Below the pieces are notes generated by a model, which had not been told where the DNA came from, did no database searches, and was given only the letters and a program-made list of their open reading frames with translations. Below are positions 48,480 to 58,079 of a stretch of 64,000 nt of DNA, piece after piece. Source of the stretch: Fibrobacter succinogenes (GTDB taxonomy: Bacteria; Fibrobacterota; Fibrobacteria; Fibrobacterales; Fibrobacteraceae); the NCBI GenBank assembly GCA_902794535.1, contig CADBHQ010000020.1, positions 62,001-126,000 of the forward strand, read 5' to 3'. Numbering within the stretch: position 1 is the first letter of the stretch; each line of letters starts with the position of its first letter. A program made the translations under genes and the position numbers.

Positions 48480-50792
48480 GTGCGAAATGTCTTCGGCAAA
48501 TTTGTTGCAGTGGTAGCACTGTGTGTAACAGGGGCTTTCTCGGCTGAGAAAGACGATGTTCCGTCGATTGATTTGCTGAAGGCTTCGGCAGATTCCATTG
48601 CTGCGGCCGATTCTGTCGCTGCGGCAGGTTCGGTTTCGACGGATTCTCTGCCTGTAGGGAACGTAGATTCTTTGCTGAAAACGGTCTTGTATTTGGGCGG
48701 TGGCGAGCGCTCGCCATGGTTCCAGCTGGGCGTTTTCTATGCGATTGAAGAATATGGAATTCCGGTAGATTCCGTGGTCGCGACTTCTTGGGGCGCTTGG
48801 ATGGCTGCTCTTTGGACTCGCGGCGTCCCGCTCGATGACATCCAGAAAATTATGTTGGATCCAGCGATAGCTCCTTTCGTGGGCCATGACATGACGGCGC
48901 CCGAAAGCAAGTTGGGCTATAAGCAGACGGATTCTTACGAGCTTCCGATTTCTGTCTCGGGCATTCCTTCTATCCGCAAGCGCTTTGCAATATCGAAGGA
49001 TTCTGCCTTATGGTTCCGTAGCGAATCGAAATCGCTCACGCCAGATTCTATGCAGGTGGTGCGTGCGCTTGCAAAGCTTCGCTTTCAAGAAAGCCTTTAC
49101 CGCCAGCATTCCTCGGGCAAGATTCCGTTTGCGGTGCAGTCCTGCGAATCGGGCAAGGCTGTCGTTATCGGGAATTCTATACCGGAGATTATAGCTTCGC
49201 TCCCGCTTTGGAATGCGAATGAATCTTCGAAGAATCCGTCGGGAGAACTTTGCCCGTATTACGCGATGCCGATAGAAGACAATGCTCATGAACTTTCGAT
49301 AATAGTTGTCGCTGACCCGTTGCGTGCGCCGATTGTTGGCGATGAACGTACTCGCTTGATCAAACAGCATGTGTCTGAAATTTTAACGAGCCAGCCGGGA
49401 GTCATTGTGCGTGCGCATACGATTCTCGATACCGCTCGTTCGGCGTGGATCCAATCCGGATTTACTTCTTTCGAAAAACAGCTTGGCCGCTTTAAAGTGC
49501 TTAATGGACGCCGTCACGCCTATTCTGCGGACCAAGAAGGAGCAAAGCCTTGGTTTAAATTCGAACCCACGTATGACAGCTTGTCTTCAGAAGTTCAAAA
49601 TGCAGTCAAGTCGTATTGGCCGGAATCGGATACGGGAATAATTGCGCCTGAAAATTTTGCGAACGACTTGTTGCAAAATCCAGCGTATGATTCCTTGGAT
49701 TTGAACATGCATCCGAGTGGAAATGTATCAGTGGAATCTTCGGTGAAGCCGATTGTGGATTTGGCCGCAGGCGGTTTTGGCTCGAATGTGTTTGGCCCGA
49801 ATGTCTATGCCGAAGCGGCAGTGCATTATGTCGACCATGTTGAAATTGAACTGGTAATGGCTGGGTTCTGGGGCGAACATTCTTATGGATTCCGTCCACG
49901 CTTGAATATTTCAAAGTTGTGGAACAGGCATTGGAATTTAGAGTTCGGTTATGATTACTTGAAACTCGTTCCGTTGAAGGGCTTTAATGGCAATATCCAC
50001 CGCAATATTCGAATCAAGTCCGAAAAGCGTAGCGATTTGACAATGAACCTGTTGTATACGGTAGATGACCATCAACGTATTTCGGCCGAGTTTATTTTTG
50101 GCTCTAGGTACTATGACTTGGATTCTGTGTATTATGGTGACCTTGAAATGAAGGCGTATCCGGTTTCGCCGATGTTGCATTACCGCTACTTGAATGGTGC
50201 TGATGACAACTGGTTTGCAAACGATGGCTATGCTGTAAATGTCTGGGGCGGCTTTGAATCGATTGGCTACGATGATGGTATTATCGATGTGGTGCCGATT
50301 TACTGGAGACTTATGGCAGATGCCCGCTACACGATTTCTCCGTTGCGTTTTGTTACGTTAAATGTGGCGGCAGAAGGCGCGATAGAGCGTTACCATGATG
50401 AAGGCCATGGCTATGTTTCTCCCAAGTCGTTTGAAAAACCTCCGCTTGATGTGGCTTACCGACTGCATGCGGCGGCAACACCTTGGTCTACCGAATGGTA
50501 CAATCCAGAACTGTCTTCGCATGAATATGCCATGGTTCGCTTGAACGGAGGCGTTCACGGAAATTATCTGGGGGCGTGGATTTTCGGAGCGTACTATCAC
50601 GATTTTGAAGATAGCCCGTATGCGGACCTTGATGTCGATAAGTTCGTGTTTGAACCGGCACTCCGGTTTGCCTACAAGTCCGTTACCGTGTATGCGGGAC
50701 TCAGTCGAGTCGTTGACTTCAACACCTTCGGTGATTTAACCCACTTGAGCGGGTACAATTACTTTATCCGCGTCGGAAATTACAAATTTTAA
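48480..50792 (+). CDS. patatin-like phospholipase with C-terminal outer-membrane barrel
   Basis: 770 aa from GTG 48480 with signal peptide MRNVFGKFVAVVALCVTGAFSA. Patatin-like domain at about 60-350: glycine-rich oxyanion segment LYLGGGERSPWFQLGVFYAIEEYG and the nucleophile region VVATSWGAWMAALW, where GxSxG is replaced by TSWG (Ser kept). From about 420 to the end come alternating aromatic-rich strands (VEIELVMAGFWGEHSYGFRPRLNI, FVTLNVAAEGAIERY, YFIRVGNYKF) ending in Phe, as in an Omp85/BamA-like barrel. This resembles the type Vd (PlpD) layout. Last gene of the operon; its stop abuts the tsaD stop. Confidence 0.82.
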   Translation: MRNVFGKFVAVVALCVTGAFSAEKDDVPSIDLLKASADSIAAADSVAAAGSVSTDSLPVGNVDSLLKTVLYLGGGERSPWFQLGVFYAIEEYGIPVDSVVATSWGAWMAALWTRGVPLDDIQKIMLDPAIAPFVGHDMTAPESKLGYKQTDSYELPISVSGIPSIRKRFAISKDSALWFRSESKSLTPDSMQVVRALAKLRFQESLYRQHSSGKIPFAVQSCESGKAVVIGNSIPEIIASLPLWNANESSKNPSGELCPYYAMPIEDNAHELSIIVVADPLRAPIVGDERTRLIKQHVSEILTSQPGVIVRAHTILDTARSAWIQSGFTSFEKQLGRFKVLNGRRHAYSADQEGAKPWFKFEPTYDSLSSEVQNAVKSYWPESDTGIIAPENFANDLLQNPAYDSLDLNMHPSGNVSVESSVKPIVDLAAGGFGSNVFGPNVYAEAAVHYVDHVEIELVMAGFWGEHSYGFRPRLNISKLWNRHWNLEFGYDYLKLVPLKGFNGNIHRNIRIKSEKRSDLTMNLLYTVDDHQRISAEFIFGSRYYDLDSVYYGDLEMKAYPVSPMLHYRYLNGADDNWFANDGYAVNVWGGFESIGYDDGIIDVVPIYWRLMADARYTISPLRFVTLNVAAEGAIERYHDEGHGYVSPKSFEKPPLDVAYRLHAAATPWSTEWYNPELSSHEYAMVRLNGGVHGNYLGAWIFGAYYHDFEDSPYADLDVDKFVFEPALRFAYKSVTVYAGLSRVVDFNTFGDLTHLSGYNYFIRVGNYKF

Positions 50793-51800
50793 TTAGAGCG
50801 CAAGCGGCATCCAGGGCTTGACTTCGTTAACCGAGGTCAGCTTGCCTTGCAGTTTGCGACGAATCGCAGCTGCGGCAATCATGGCGCCGTTATCGGTGCT
50901 CAGACTGCGTTCCGGAATGCAGAACATGATTCCATGCTTGTCGCAGTAATCCTGCAAGCGAGTGCGGAGCCAGGCGTTTGCGCTCACACCGCCACCGACC
51001 ACGAGAGTTTTCATCTTGGTCTTTTTGAGGGCGGTAATGGTCTTGGTCACAAGGCTATCGACAATGGCGTCTTCCAAGGAGGCGCAAATGTCGCCGATGT
51101 TCTTCTGAATGAATTCCGGGTCGTGCGTTTCGGTATAGCGAAGCACAGCTGTCTTTAAACCGCTGAACGAAAATTCGCAGTTGTCGTGCACATGGAGTGC
51201 GCGCGGAAAGTCTACAAACTTGCGGTTGCCATCTTTGCCGAGACGGCTGATGGTTGCGCCTGCGGGGTACTTGAGGCCGAGCAGTTTGCCGCATTTGTCG
51301 AATGCTTCTCCGGCGGCATCGTCGCGGGTGCGGCCGATGCTGGTGTACTTGAATCCGGGTTCTTCGAGCACGAGTTCCGTATGACCGCCCGAAACGGTAA
51401 GCGTCAGGAACGGCGGCTCGATTTCAGGGTGCGTAAGCCAGGCGGCGGCTAGGTGACCTTCCAAGTGGTTCATGCCGTAAGCCGGAATCTGCAAGTCGCG
51501 GGCAAGGCCCTTAGCAAAACTTGCGCCCACCAGAAGCGGTCCCATAAGGCCCGGGCCCGTGGTGTAGGCGATGGCGTCAATATCCTTGAGTTCAATGCCT
51601 GCTTCCTTGACGGCGGCTTCAGCAATCGGGGAAATCTTTTGCAAGTGTGCGCGTGCCGCAATTTCAGGAACCACGCCGCCATAGAGGGCGTGTTCGTCAA
51701 TTTGACTGTAAAGCGGGTTCGAAAGGACTTTTACAGGATCGTCTTGCAGTACGGCACAGGCGGTTTCGTCGCAGCTGGATTCAATTCCAAGCCAGATCAT
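50793..51800 (-). CDS. tsaD: tRNA N6-adenosine threonylcarbamoyltransferase
   Basis: 335 aa, standard length. It starts MIWLGIESSCDETACAVLQDD; metal-site His in MNHLEGHLAAAW; LTVSGGHTELVLEE; FSFSGLKTAVLRY; VVGGGVSANAWLRTRL. It transfers threonylcarbamoyl to A37 of ANN-decoding tRNAs, the t6A that TcdA (13664) then cyclises. Start overlaps the ybbR stop by 4 bp (ATGA), so it is the second gene of that operon. Confidence 0.97.
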   Translation of the reverse strand: MIWLGIESSCDETACAVLQDDPVKVLSNPLYSQIDEHALYGGVVPEIAARAHLQKISPIAEAAVKEAGIELKDIDAIAYTTGPGLMGPLLVGASFAKGLARDLQIPAYGMNHLEGHLAAAWLTHPEIEPPFLTLTVSGGHTELVLEEPGFKYTSIGRTRDDAAGEAFDKCGKLLGLKYPAGATISRLGKDGNRKFVDFPRALHVHDNCEFSFSGLKTAVLRYTETHDPEFIQKNIGDICASLEDAIVDSLVTKTITALKKTKMKTLVVGGGVSANAWLRTRLQDYCDKHGIMFCIPERSLSTDNGAMIAAAAIRRKLQGKLTSVNEVKPWMPLAL

Positions 51801-52804
51801 GGAGCAACCTCTTCAAGCGAGTCTGCGGGAGCGGCAGGCTTAATTTCTTTTTTGCGGAGCGTTACCTTTTCGGGTTTCAGCTGGATTGCCTTGATAGACA
51901 TTTCGCGGTTAATGTGGGCCGGGAGCGAAAGCTTGACCGTCGGCGAAAGGCTGTCGGCATCTTCGATGGCGAATCGGTTGAATTCCATCGCAAGTTCAAT
52001 GTTATGCTTGGTAATTGAATCGAGAACGACTTCGCCACCAGTGATTTCGACCGAAAGGGTCTTGGGTTCTAGAGAATAAATGTTCTTGTCGAAAAATCCG
52101 ATTAAGCTAACAGGAATGCTGTCGTAAGTGCGGCTTGCCATCTTTTGGATGTTTACCGAAATCTTGACCGAAGAATCACTCGGCGAAACGAATGCCGGCA
52201 AAGTGCTAAAGTCGAGCGGAATTGTGAATTCCTGGCTTGCATGCAATGTATCAAAGAACGAAGAATCGGTCGGAATATCGATAATGCGGGTGAGTGCGTT
52301 ACGGGCGCCAGAGACCATCAGTTCTTCGGGCGTAACCGTGGGCTCGTCTGCAATCAGGTAACCCTGCGCTGCAGTAAATGTGGCGACCGATTTAATCGGA
52401 ACATTACGCGTAATGCGAGTGTCGATGTCGAGGTCCACGAACAAGAGCTGGTTTTCGGGTTCTACAAAGCGAATGTCGGGAAAACCTGCGGCCACAAAGT
52501 TCTTGCTGTCCAAGTGAATGCGCTTTGCGCCCAGTTCAGCCTGTTGCAGGTCTACGACCATGGCAATGGAATTTTGGTTGGGGTCGCTTACTAGGTTGTT
52601 CAAACGAATCAAATCCCACGACTTGCCTTCGACCGTAATGTGCAAACTATGCGGCGGCTTCGAAGCAATTGCCATGGTTTCGGGGAGTTTCACAAAGTTC
52701 AACGGCACATTCACCGAAAGCTGGAAATCCTTTTGTGAGATCACCAGGAACCAGAGGGCTATGCCAAATATCAGTGCGGTTATTTTTAGAACGATGTTTC
52801 CCAT
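51797..52804 (-). CDS. YbbR-like domain protein
   Basis: 335 aa. One N-terminal membrane helix (IVLKITALIFGIALWFLVI) followed by YbbR-type repeats: VNVPLNFVKLPETMAIASKPPHSLHITVEG, LDIDTRITRNVPIKSVATFTAAQGYLIADEPTVTPEELMVSGA, then two more. C-terminal Ala/Pro tail PAAPADSLEEVAP. In Firmicutes the relative CdaR regulates the diadenylate cyclase CdaA; cdaA is not visible here (a gene upstream on the minus strand would overlap ftsX). Divergent from ftsX, 44 bp apart. Confidence 0.85.
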   Translation of the reverse strand: MGNIVLKITALIFGIALWFLVISQKDFQLSVNVPLNFVKLPETMAIASKPPHSLHITVEGKSWDLIRLNNLVSDPNQNSIAMVVDLQQAELGAKRIHLDSKNFVAAGFPDIRFVEPENQLLFVDLDIDTRITRNVPIKSVATFTAAQGYLIADEPTVTPEELMVSGARNALTRIIDIPTDSSFFDTLHASQEFTIPLDFSTLPAFVSPSDSSVKISVNIQKMASRTYDSIPVSLIGFFDKNIYSLEPKTLSVEITGGEVVLDSITKHNIELAMEFNRFAIEDADSLSPTVKLSLPAHINREMSIKAIQLKPEKVTLRKKEIKPAAPADSLEEVAP

Positions 52805-52848
52805 AGAACTCTCGAATGACTGTCTAAAATTTAGTTATAATTCACTCC

Positions 52849-53736
52849 GTGCTCGGACAACTTGGCTATTTAATATCGGAATCTTTTCGCGGAATGCGGC
52901 AGCACCGCACGGTGATTTTACCGTCGTTTGCCACCATATTCCTGTGTTCGCTGCTTTTGGCGGCTTCGTTTACCGCTTTCGGGGCGGTCATGCGCGTTCT
53001 TTCGATGGAAAGGAACCTGTATGCTGTCGAAGCGTTCTTGCCCGAATCGGTCGACGAAGATTCCCTGCAGGTGATTCAGAATCGCCTGGAACACACCAAG
53101 TTTATTGATTCTGTGACTTTTGTGAGCGCCGATTCCGCTCTGGCCGATTTCCGCAGGCATTTTTCGGGCGAAATGCTCGACCTGGTTGAAGGAAACCCGA
53201 TTCCACCGTTTTTCAGGGTGACTCTTGGTGAAGAAAATAAGAACCCGGCCACATTGATTGAGGTCAAGAACAATTTAGCCCGCACTGAAATTTTCGAAGA
53301 AGTCCAGGCGCCTGTCGAATGGGTCGAAAAAATTGCAGCCTGGAAGTTCCGCATGATTTTCTGGCCGATATGCGTTAGCGTGTTGCTTCTGTTTACGCTG
53401 TCGCTCATTATCTGCAACTCTGTAAGACTTTCGCTTTTGTCCCGCAGGCTTTTGGTCGAAAACATGAAGTATGCGGGCGGTAGCCACTTCTTTATCGAAT
53501 TTCCGTTTGTGCTGCAGGGCGCATTCCAGGGCTTGGTCGGTAGCGGTCTTGCCGTCATCTTGTTGGCCGTCGTTTTGAACTCGGTGGCAGATGCGTTCCC
53601 GATTGTAGCGGCAAACCTGACTGGCCTTGGAACAGGCCTGTTCTTGGTGGTTGTCTTGGTCACGGCTCTTTCGGGCTACTTTAGTTTCCGCACGGTGCGC
53701 GAATTCCTTTCGATTAAGCGCAATGAACAGGAATGA
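52849..53736 (+). CDS. ftsX: cell-division protein FtsX
   Basis: 295 aa from GTG 52849, 7 nt after TATAAT (52836-52841), no SD, so leaderless initiation is likely. TM1 at about 22-45 (ILPSFATIFLCSLLLAASFTAFGAV), a periplasmic extracellular loop with AVEAFLPESVDEDSLQVIQNRL ... FIDSVTFVSADSAL, then three C-terminal TMs (FWPICVSVLLLFTLSLIIC, FQGLVGSGLAVILLAVVL, GTGLFLVVVLVTALSGYF). FtsX with FtsE transmits a signal to the EnvC-type activator encoded next. ftsE is not adjacent. Confidence 0.93.
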   Translation: MLGQLGYLISESFRGMRQHRTVILPSFATIFLCSLLLAASFTAFGAVMRVLSMERNLYAVEAFLPESVDEDSLQVIQNRLEHTKFIDSVTFVSADSALADFRRHFSGEMLDLVEGNPIPPFFRVTLGEENKNPATLIEVKNNLARTEIFEEVQAPVEWVEKIAAWKFRMIFWPICVSVLLLFTLSLIICNSVRLSLLSRRLLVENMKYAGGSHFFIEFPFVLQGAFQGLVGSGLAVILLAVVLNSVADAFPIVAANLTGLGTGLFLVVVLVTALSGYFSFRTVREFLSIKRNEQE

Positions 53737-55151
53737 TGATGCGGCTTGTCGTCTTGCTGTTTTGCTTGCTGCTTGGGCTTGGGGCTGAAAACGCCTATGC
53801 AAAGCCTGCCGCAAAAAACACCAAGAGTGCCCCTGCAAAGTCGACTGCTAAGAATACTCCGGCGAAAAACTCTCCGGCAAAAAATGCTTCGGCGAAGAAG
53901 CCGACAAAGTCTTCGGTAAAGGCGTCTTCCAAGAATGCCTCTAAGTCGTCGGCCACAAAAAAGACTGACGCCCAGATTAACGAACAGAAAAATGCTTTGA
54001 AAAAGTTGGAATCGGACCTTGCGAAAAAGCGCCAGGAACTTGCTCTCCTTGAAACCGAAGAAAAGGGTGTGCTGAACACGATTTCGATTCTTGACCAGAA
54101 CCTGAACCAGACGCGTACTTACCTTTCGGAACTTTCCAAGAGCGAAGTCATGCTGGAACGGGCGCTTGTGCAGCTTACGGCAGACATCGATTCCTTGGAC
54201 CGCAAAATCGAGACTCGCCGCGAAGCCATGAGAAAGCGAATCCGCACGCTCTACATTAGCGGTCGCAATAGCGAAGCCCGCGTGCTTTACAGCTTGCTCA
54301 CGCAAGAAGGTAACCCCGACCGCCAGGTGTACTGGGTGCACCACATTCTGAATCAGGACCAGCAAGAAGTCGAAGTGTTGCAACAGCTTGTGCAAGAACG
54401 CGACGAAAAGAAACAGTCGGAAAGCGCACACCTTTCGGACCTCAAGCAGTTGCGTACCAAGAAGGCTGCCGAAGAAAAGGGCCTTGTAACACAGATGAGC
54501 GGGCAAGAAAAAATGCTCATGTCCTTAAAGCATGACCAGAACATGCAGCGCCGCGCTCTCAAGGAATTCGAACAGAACCAGAAGACCATGCTTGCGCTCA
54601 TCAAGAAGCTCGAAGAAAAACGCAAGAAAGAAATCGAGCAGGCCAAGAAAGACGAAGCCGCTCGCAAGGCAAAGGAAAAAGCGGACAAGGGTAAAAAGAA
54701 AGACAAGAAGGCGCCTGCCAAGACGGTGGAAAAGCCGAAGGTTACGGTGGCCGAATCGGTAAAGGGCCCCAAGTGTACGCCGCTCAAGGGTAAAGTTATC
54801 AGCCAATATGGTTTGCAAGAACATCCGGTACTCCACATTATGACGCGTAACTTGGGCGTTGAAATCCGCGGCAAACGCGGCGAGGCAGTCCGTGCCGCAG
54901 CGGCAGGTTCTGTCGTCATGGTGGGCGAAATCGATGGCCGTGGGCCCTCGGTGATTATCGAACATGCGGGCGGAACCTACTCCGTTTATGGTCACCTCAA
55001 GTCAATTCGCGTACAAGAGGGCAAAGAGGTGCGAAATTGCGAAGAAATTGGCGAAGTGGGCGATGTTGCTTCGTTAAATGGAATTAAATTGTACTTCCAA
55101 GTGAGCGAGGGTACACAAACCGTGGACCCCTTGCAGTGGTTAAAACAGTAA
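53733..55151 (+). CDS. envC: EnvC-like murein hydrolase activator (degenerate LytM/M23)
   Basis: 472 aa, overlapping ftsX by ATGA. Signal peptide MMMRLVVLLFCLLLGLGAENAYA, a Lys/Ala/Ser-rich low-complexity region (to about 85), long coiled coils (about 85-320, for example KNALKKLESDLAKKRQELALLE), a second Lys/Glu-rich coil, and a C-terminal LytM domain. The usual Zn ligands are missing: NLGVEI in place of HxGxD and LYFQVS in place of LHFEV, as in E. coli EnvC, so it should activate amidases and not cut peptidoglycan. Acts with FtsX in septum splitting. Confidence 0.9.
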   Translation: MMMRLVVLLFCLLLGLGAENAYAKPAAKNTKSAPAKSTAKNTPAKNSPAKNASAKKPTKSSVKASSKNASKSSATKKTDAQINEQKNALKKLESDLAKKRQELALLETEEKGVLNTISILDQNLNQTRTYLSELSKSEVMLERALVQLTADIDSLDRKIETRREAMRKRIRTLYISGRNSEARVLYSLLTQEGNPDRQVYWVHHILNQDQQEVEVLQQLVQERDEKKQSESAHLSDLKQLRTKKAAEEKGLVTQMSGQEKMLMSLKHDQNMQRRALKEFEQNQKTMLALIKKLEEKRKKEIEQAKKDEAARKAKEKADKGKKKDKKAPAKTVEKPKVTVAESVKGPKCTPLKGKVISQYGLQEHPVLHIMTRNLGVEIRGKRGEAVRAAAAGSVVMVGEIDGRGPSVIIEHAGGTYSVYGHLKSIRVQEGKEVRNCEEIGEVGDVASLNGIKLYFQVSEGTQTVDPLQWLKQ

Positions 55152-56275
55152 TGATCGAATATACGTTAAATGGTCCTGCCTCTCAAGAACGAGCCCGCAT
55201 CCGCTTGATGTCGGCACTCCGTGAGAACCGCTTTCCGCAGTCAATCTTGATTGATGGCCCTGCCGGAATCGGCAAGAAATGGCTCGCGATGGAAATTGCG
55301 AAGGCGCTCCAGTGTACCGATCCGAATATGCGCCCCTGCGGACATTGTTTTGGTTGCCGCATGGCAATGGATAGTGGCGCAACCGATGGCTGGGTCGTTC
55401 CCATGGAATCGGCCGAGGCCCATGCCCGCAGTTCCGACGATGTTTCTGCCGGCAGCAAGGCGAAAACCATCGAGGACTTCAAGAAGTCTTATATCGAAGA
55501 AATCCAGAAGAACCCGTACCGGGTCGATGTTTTTTCGACAGGCGCCTTCATTTCGGTCGACCTCATTCGTATGATGACGTCGAGCTTTGCCATGAAGGGC
55601 GACCGCGTGCGCACGGTGATTATCGCCGAAGCGGACCGCATGAACGAATCGGCGGCAAACGCGTTCCTTAAAACGCTCGAAGAAGTCCCGCCGAACACGT
55701 ACTTTATTTTGACGACCAATTCCCGCGAAAAGATGCTTCAGACAATCCGTTCACGCTGTCTGGCACTCCACTTGTTGCCGCTCTCCGACGATGAAGTTCG
55801 GTCGGAAGTCTTGCGCGTCGCGGGCGAAGAATTTGATGAATCTACTTTGACCGACGATGTCATCGGGCTTGCCGTTGGCTCTCCGGGCAAGGCGCTTTAT
55901 TACGCCGAGCATGCCAAGGTCTGGTGCAAGCTTGCGGCTGATTTCGTGCTGCATTCCCTGCGCAATAACTATACCGACTTGTTCATGAAACTCAAGGACT
56001 CGGCGCTTGAAGATGCTTATGAAGCGAACCGATTCTTGGAAGTGCTTTCGTTCTTGCTGGCAGACTTGTTGCGAGAACAGGCGGGGGCTCGCTTGCGAAT
56101 GCCCGAAACCACGACCTCTGTCGGCCTTTCGAATTTCCCGCGGGTCGATGCGACCGCCTTGGAACTTGCGCTTGTCGCAGTGCAGGAAACCATGTCCAGA
56201 ATCGAGTCTCGTCGTGTGACAGCGACCATGTGCCTGCAGAGCCTGTCGCTCAAACTTTTCGAGGGCTATAAATAA
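55151..56275 (+). CDS. holB: DNA polymerase III delta-prime subunit
   Basis: 374 aa from ATG 55151 (TAATG overlap with envC). AAA+ clamp-loader subunit: FPQSILIDGPAGIGKKWLAMEIAKAL at about 27-53, Zn-binding cysteines in CTDPNMRPCGHCFGC, ISVDLIRMMTSSFAMKGDRVRTVIIAEADRMNESAANAFLKTLEEVPPNTYFILTTNSREKMLQTIRSRC (sensor 1 and SRC motif). It loads the beta clamp in replication. Co-transcribed with ftsX-envC and recJ. Confidence 0.93.
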   Translation: MIEYTLNGPASQERARIRLMSALRENRFPQSILIDGPAGIGKKWLAMEIAKALQCTDPNMRPCGHCFGCRMAMDSGATDGWVVPMESAEAHARSSDDVSAGSKAKTIEDFKKSYIEEIQKNPYRVDVFSTGAFISVDLIRMMTSSFAMKGDRVRTVIIAEADRMNESAANAFLKTLEEVPPNTYFILTTNSREKMLQTIRSRCLALHLLPLSDDEVRSEVLRVAGEEFDESTLTDDVIGLAVGSPGKALYYAEHAKVWCKLAADFVLHSLRNNYTDLFMKLKDSALEDAYEANRFLEVLSFLLADLLREQAGARLRMPETTTSVGLSNFPRVDATALELALVAVQETMSRIESRRVTATMCLQSLSLKLFEGYK

Positions 56276-56276
56276 A

Positions 56277-58070
56277 ATGGCTCAAGAATCTACAGAAGCA
56301 GTCCTGAACGAGCACTTGGCCTCTTCGATGTCGAAGAGCTTGCGCATTCCCCACGTGGTGGCGCGCTTCTTGGTGTCTCGCGGAGTCTGCTCTGTGTCCG
56401 AAGCCCACCGCATGCTGTGCGGTAACTCGGGCGACGTACTTGACCCGTTCCTGATGAAGGGCATGGATGCCGCTGTCGAGTGGCTTTTGAAAATTCGTGA
56501 AAAGCACGAAAAAGTTTTTGTCTTTGGTGACTACGATCTGGATGGTATGTCGGCTGTCACGCTCATGACGCGTGCTCTTGCTGAACTGGGCATGGAGTCT
56601 GACTGGCGTCTCCCGAACCGCTTTGGCGATGGCTATGGGCTTTCGGCATCAGCCGTCGAAGAAATGCATCAGGCGGGTGCCCGTTATGTGATTACCGTGG
56701 ACACGGGTATTACCGCAAATGCCGAAATTGCTTTGGCCAAGAGTTATGGAATGTCGGTGTTGGTCATAGACCACCACCAGCCTTCGGGCGATGGACTGCC
56801 GGAATGCGATGTACTCTTGGACCCGCACCAGGAAGGCGATTCCTACCCGAATCCGGAACTTTGCGGTGTGGGCGTTTCGTACAAATTTATTTGCGCCCTG
56901 TACTCTAAACTTTCGATGCCCGAACCGACCAAGTTCTTGGACTTGGTGGCACTCGGTACGCTTGCTGACCTTGTCTCGATGACGCCTGAAAACCGCGCCT
57001 TTACCAAGGCGGGCCTCAGGTCCATTGAAAGCAGCCACTGGCCCGGCCTTCAAGAAATGTACAGCAACTTGATGAAGGGCCACGGCAGCGTGGGCGGTAT
57101 CGATGTCATGTACAAGTTTGCTCCGCTCCTGAATGCGCCCGGTCGTATGGAGCGCCCGGACCCGGCTCTCAAACTTTTGCTCAGCCCGAATATGGCGACC
57201 GCGAATGCCTTGATGGCGGAACTTCGCGAATGGAACAGCAAACGCAAACAGAAAGAAGCCGAAATTACCGAAATGGCACAAGAGCAAATGACGGCCATGT
57301 ATGGCGACAAGCTTCCGACGGTGATTGTGGTTGCAGGTAATGGCTGGCATGTAGGCGTGATTGGAATTGTGGCGGCAAAGCTTGCTCAAGAATACCACCG
57401 CCCGACGGCAGTGCTTTCTATCCAAGATGGCATGGCGCATGCAAGTGCCCGCGCTGTTCCTGGCTTTAACTGGCACAAGGCTTTGTTTGAATCCCGCGAA
57501 CTTTTTGATCGCTGGGGTGGGCATGCTAACGCTGCAGGTTTTTCGCTTCCGGCTGACAAAATCGATGAACTCCGCAAGCGCTTGGAAGTTTCTGCCGCAA
57601 ATCAGAATTATACCGGCACCGAAGAATGCGAGGGCGAAGCCGCTCCTTGCTCCTACGATATTTGCATTTCTCTCAACGAACTGATTGTCGAAGCTTCGCA
57701 GTATATGGCGCCGAGCGATTATGGTGCAGGCAATGCGAATAAGAATCAGCTGATTTCGATTCTCGACTTTATCGATTTGCTTGAACCGTTCAGTGGAAAC
57801 TTCCCGTATCCGACTTTCCGTGCCGATAACGTGAAAATCCACAGGCTCCGTGAACTCAAGGGCGGACACCTGCAAATGGATATTTCGCAGGCAGGGAGCC
57901 GCGTGTATCCGGCCATCGGTTTTGGGCTTCGCAAGTACAAGAGCCTGCTCAGCAAGCCTGTGTCGGTGATTTTTGAACCGACTTGGAATTATTTTAACGA
58001 CCGTAAATCCTTGCAACTTTGTGTCAAGGCGATTGAACCTTTTATTGAACCTTGTTCCGAAAACAACTAG
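56277..58070 (+). CDS. recJ: single-stranded-DNA-specific exonuclease RecJ
   Basis: 597 aa. DHH phosphoesterase motifs: VFVFGDYDLDGMSAVTLMTRAL (motif I), VITVDTGITANAEI, VLVIDHHQPS (DHH), and LVALGTLADLVSM; the DHHA1 part has VIVVAGNGWHVGVIGIVAAKLAQEYHRP and RWGGHANAAGFSLP. A C-terminal OB domain follows. 5'-3' exonuclease in recombination and repair. It begins 1 nt after holB. Confidence 0.95.
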   Translation: MAQESTEAVLNEHLASSMSKSLRIPHVVARFLVSRGVCSVSEAHRMLCGNSGDVLDPFLMKGMDAAVEWLLKIREKHEKVFVFGDYDLDGMSAVTLMTRALAELGMESDWRLPNRFGDGYGLSASAVEEMHQAGARYVITVDTGITANAEIALAKSYGMSVLVIDHHQPSGDGLPECDVLLDPHQEGDSYPNPELCGVGVSYKFICALYSKLSMPEPTKFLDLVALGTLADLVSMTPENRAFTKAGLRSIESSHWPGLQEMYSNLMKGHGSVGGIDVMYKFAPLLNAPGRMERPDPALKLLLSPNMATANALMAELREWNSKRKQKEAEITEMAQEQMTAMYGDKLPTVIVVAGNGWHVGVIGIVAAKLAQEYHRPTAVLSIQDGMAHASARAVPGFNWHKALFESRELFDRWGGHANAAGFSLPADKIDELRKRLEVSAANQNYTGTEECEGEAAPCSYDICISLNELIVEASQYMAPSDYGAGNANKNQLISILDFIDLLEPFSGNFPYPTFRADNVKIHRLRELKGGHLQMDISQAGSRVYPAIGFGLRKYKSLLSKPVSVIFEPTWNYFNDRKSLQLCVKAIEPFIEPCSENN

Positions 58071-58079
58071 GACAACACT

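Noticed and set aside
53676..54506. 276-codon frame antisense to envC
   Set aside because: Shadow frame rich in Phe/Leu/Arg created by Lys/Glu-rich coiled-coil codons of envC.
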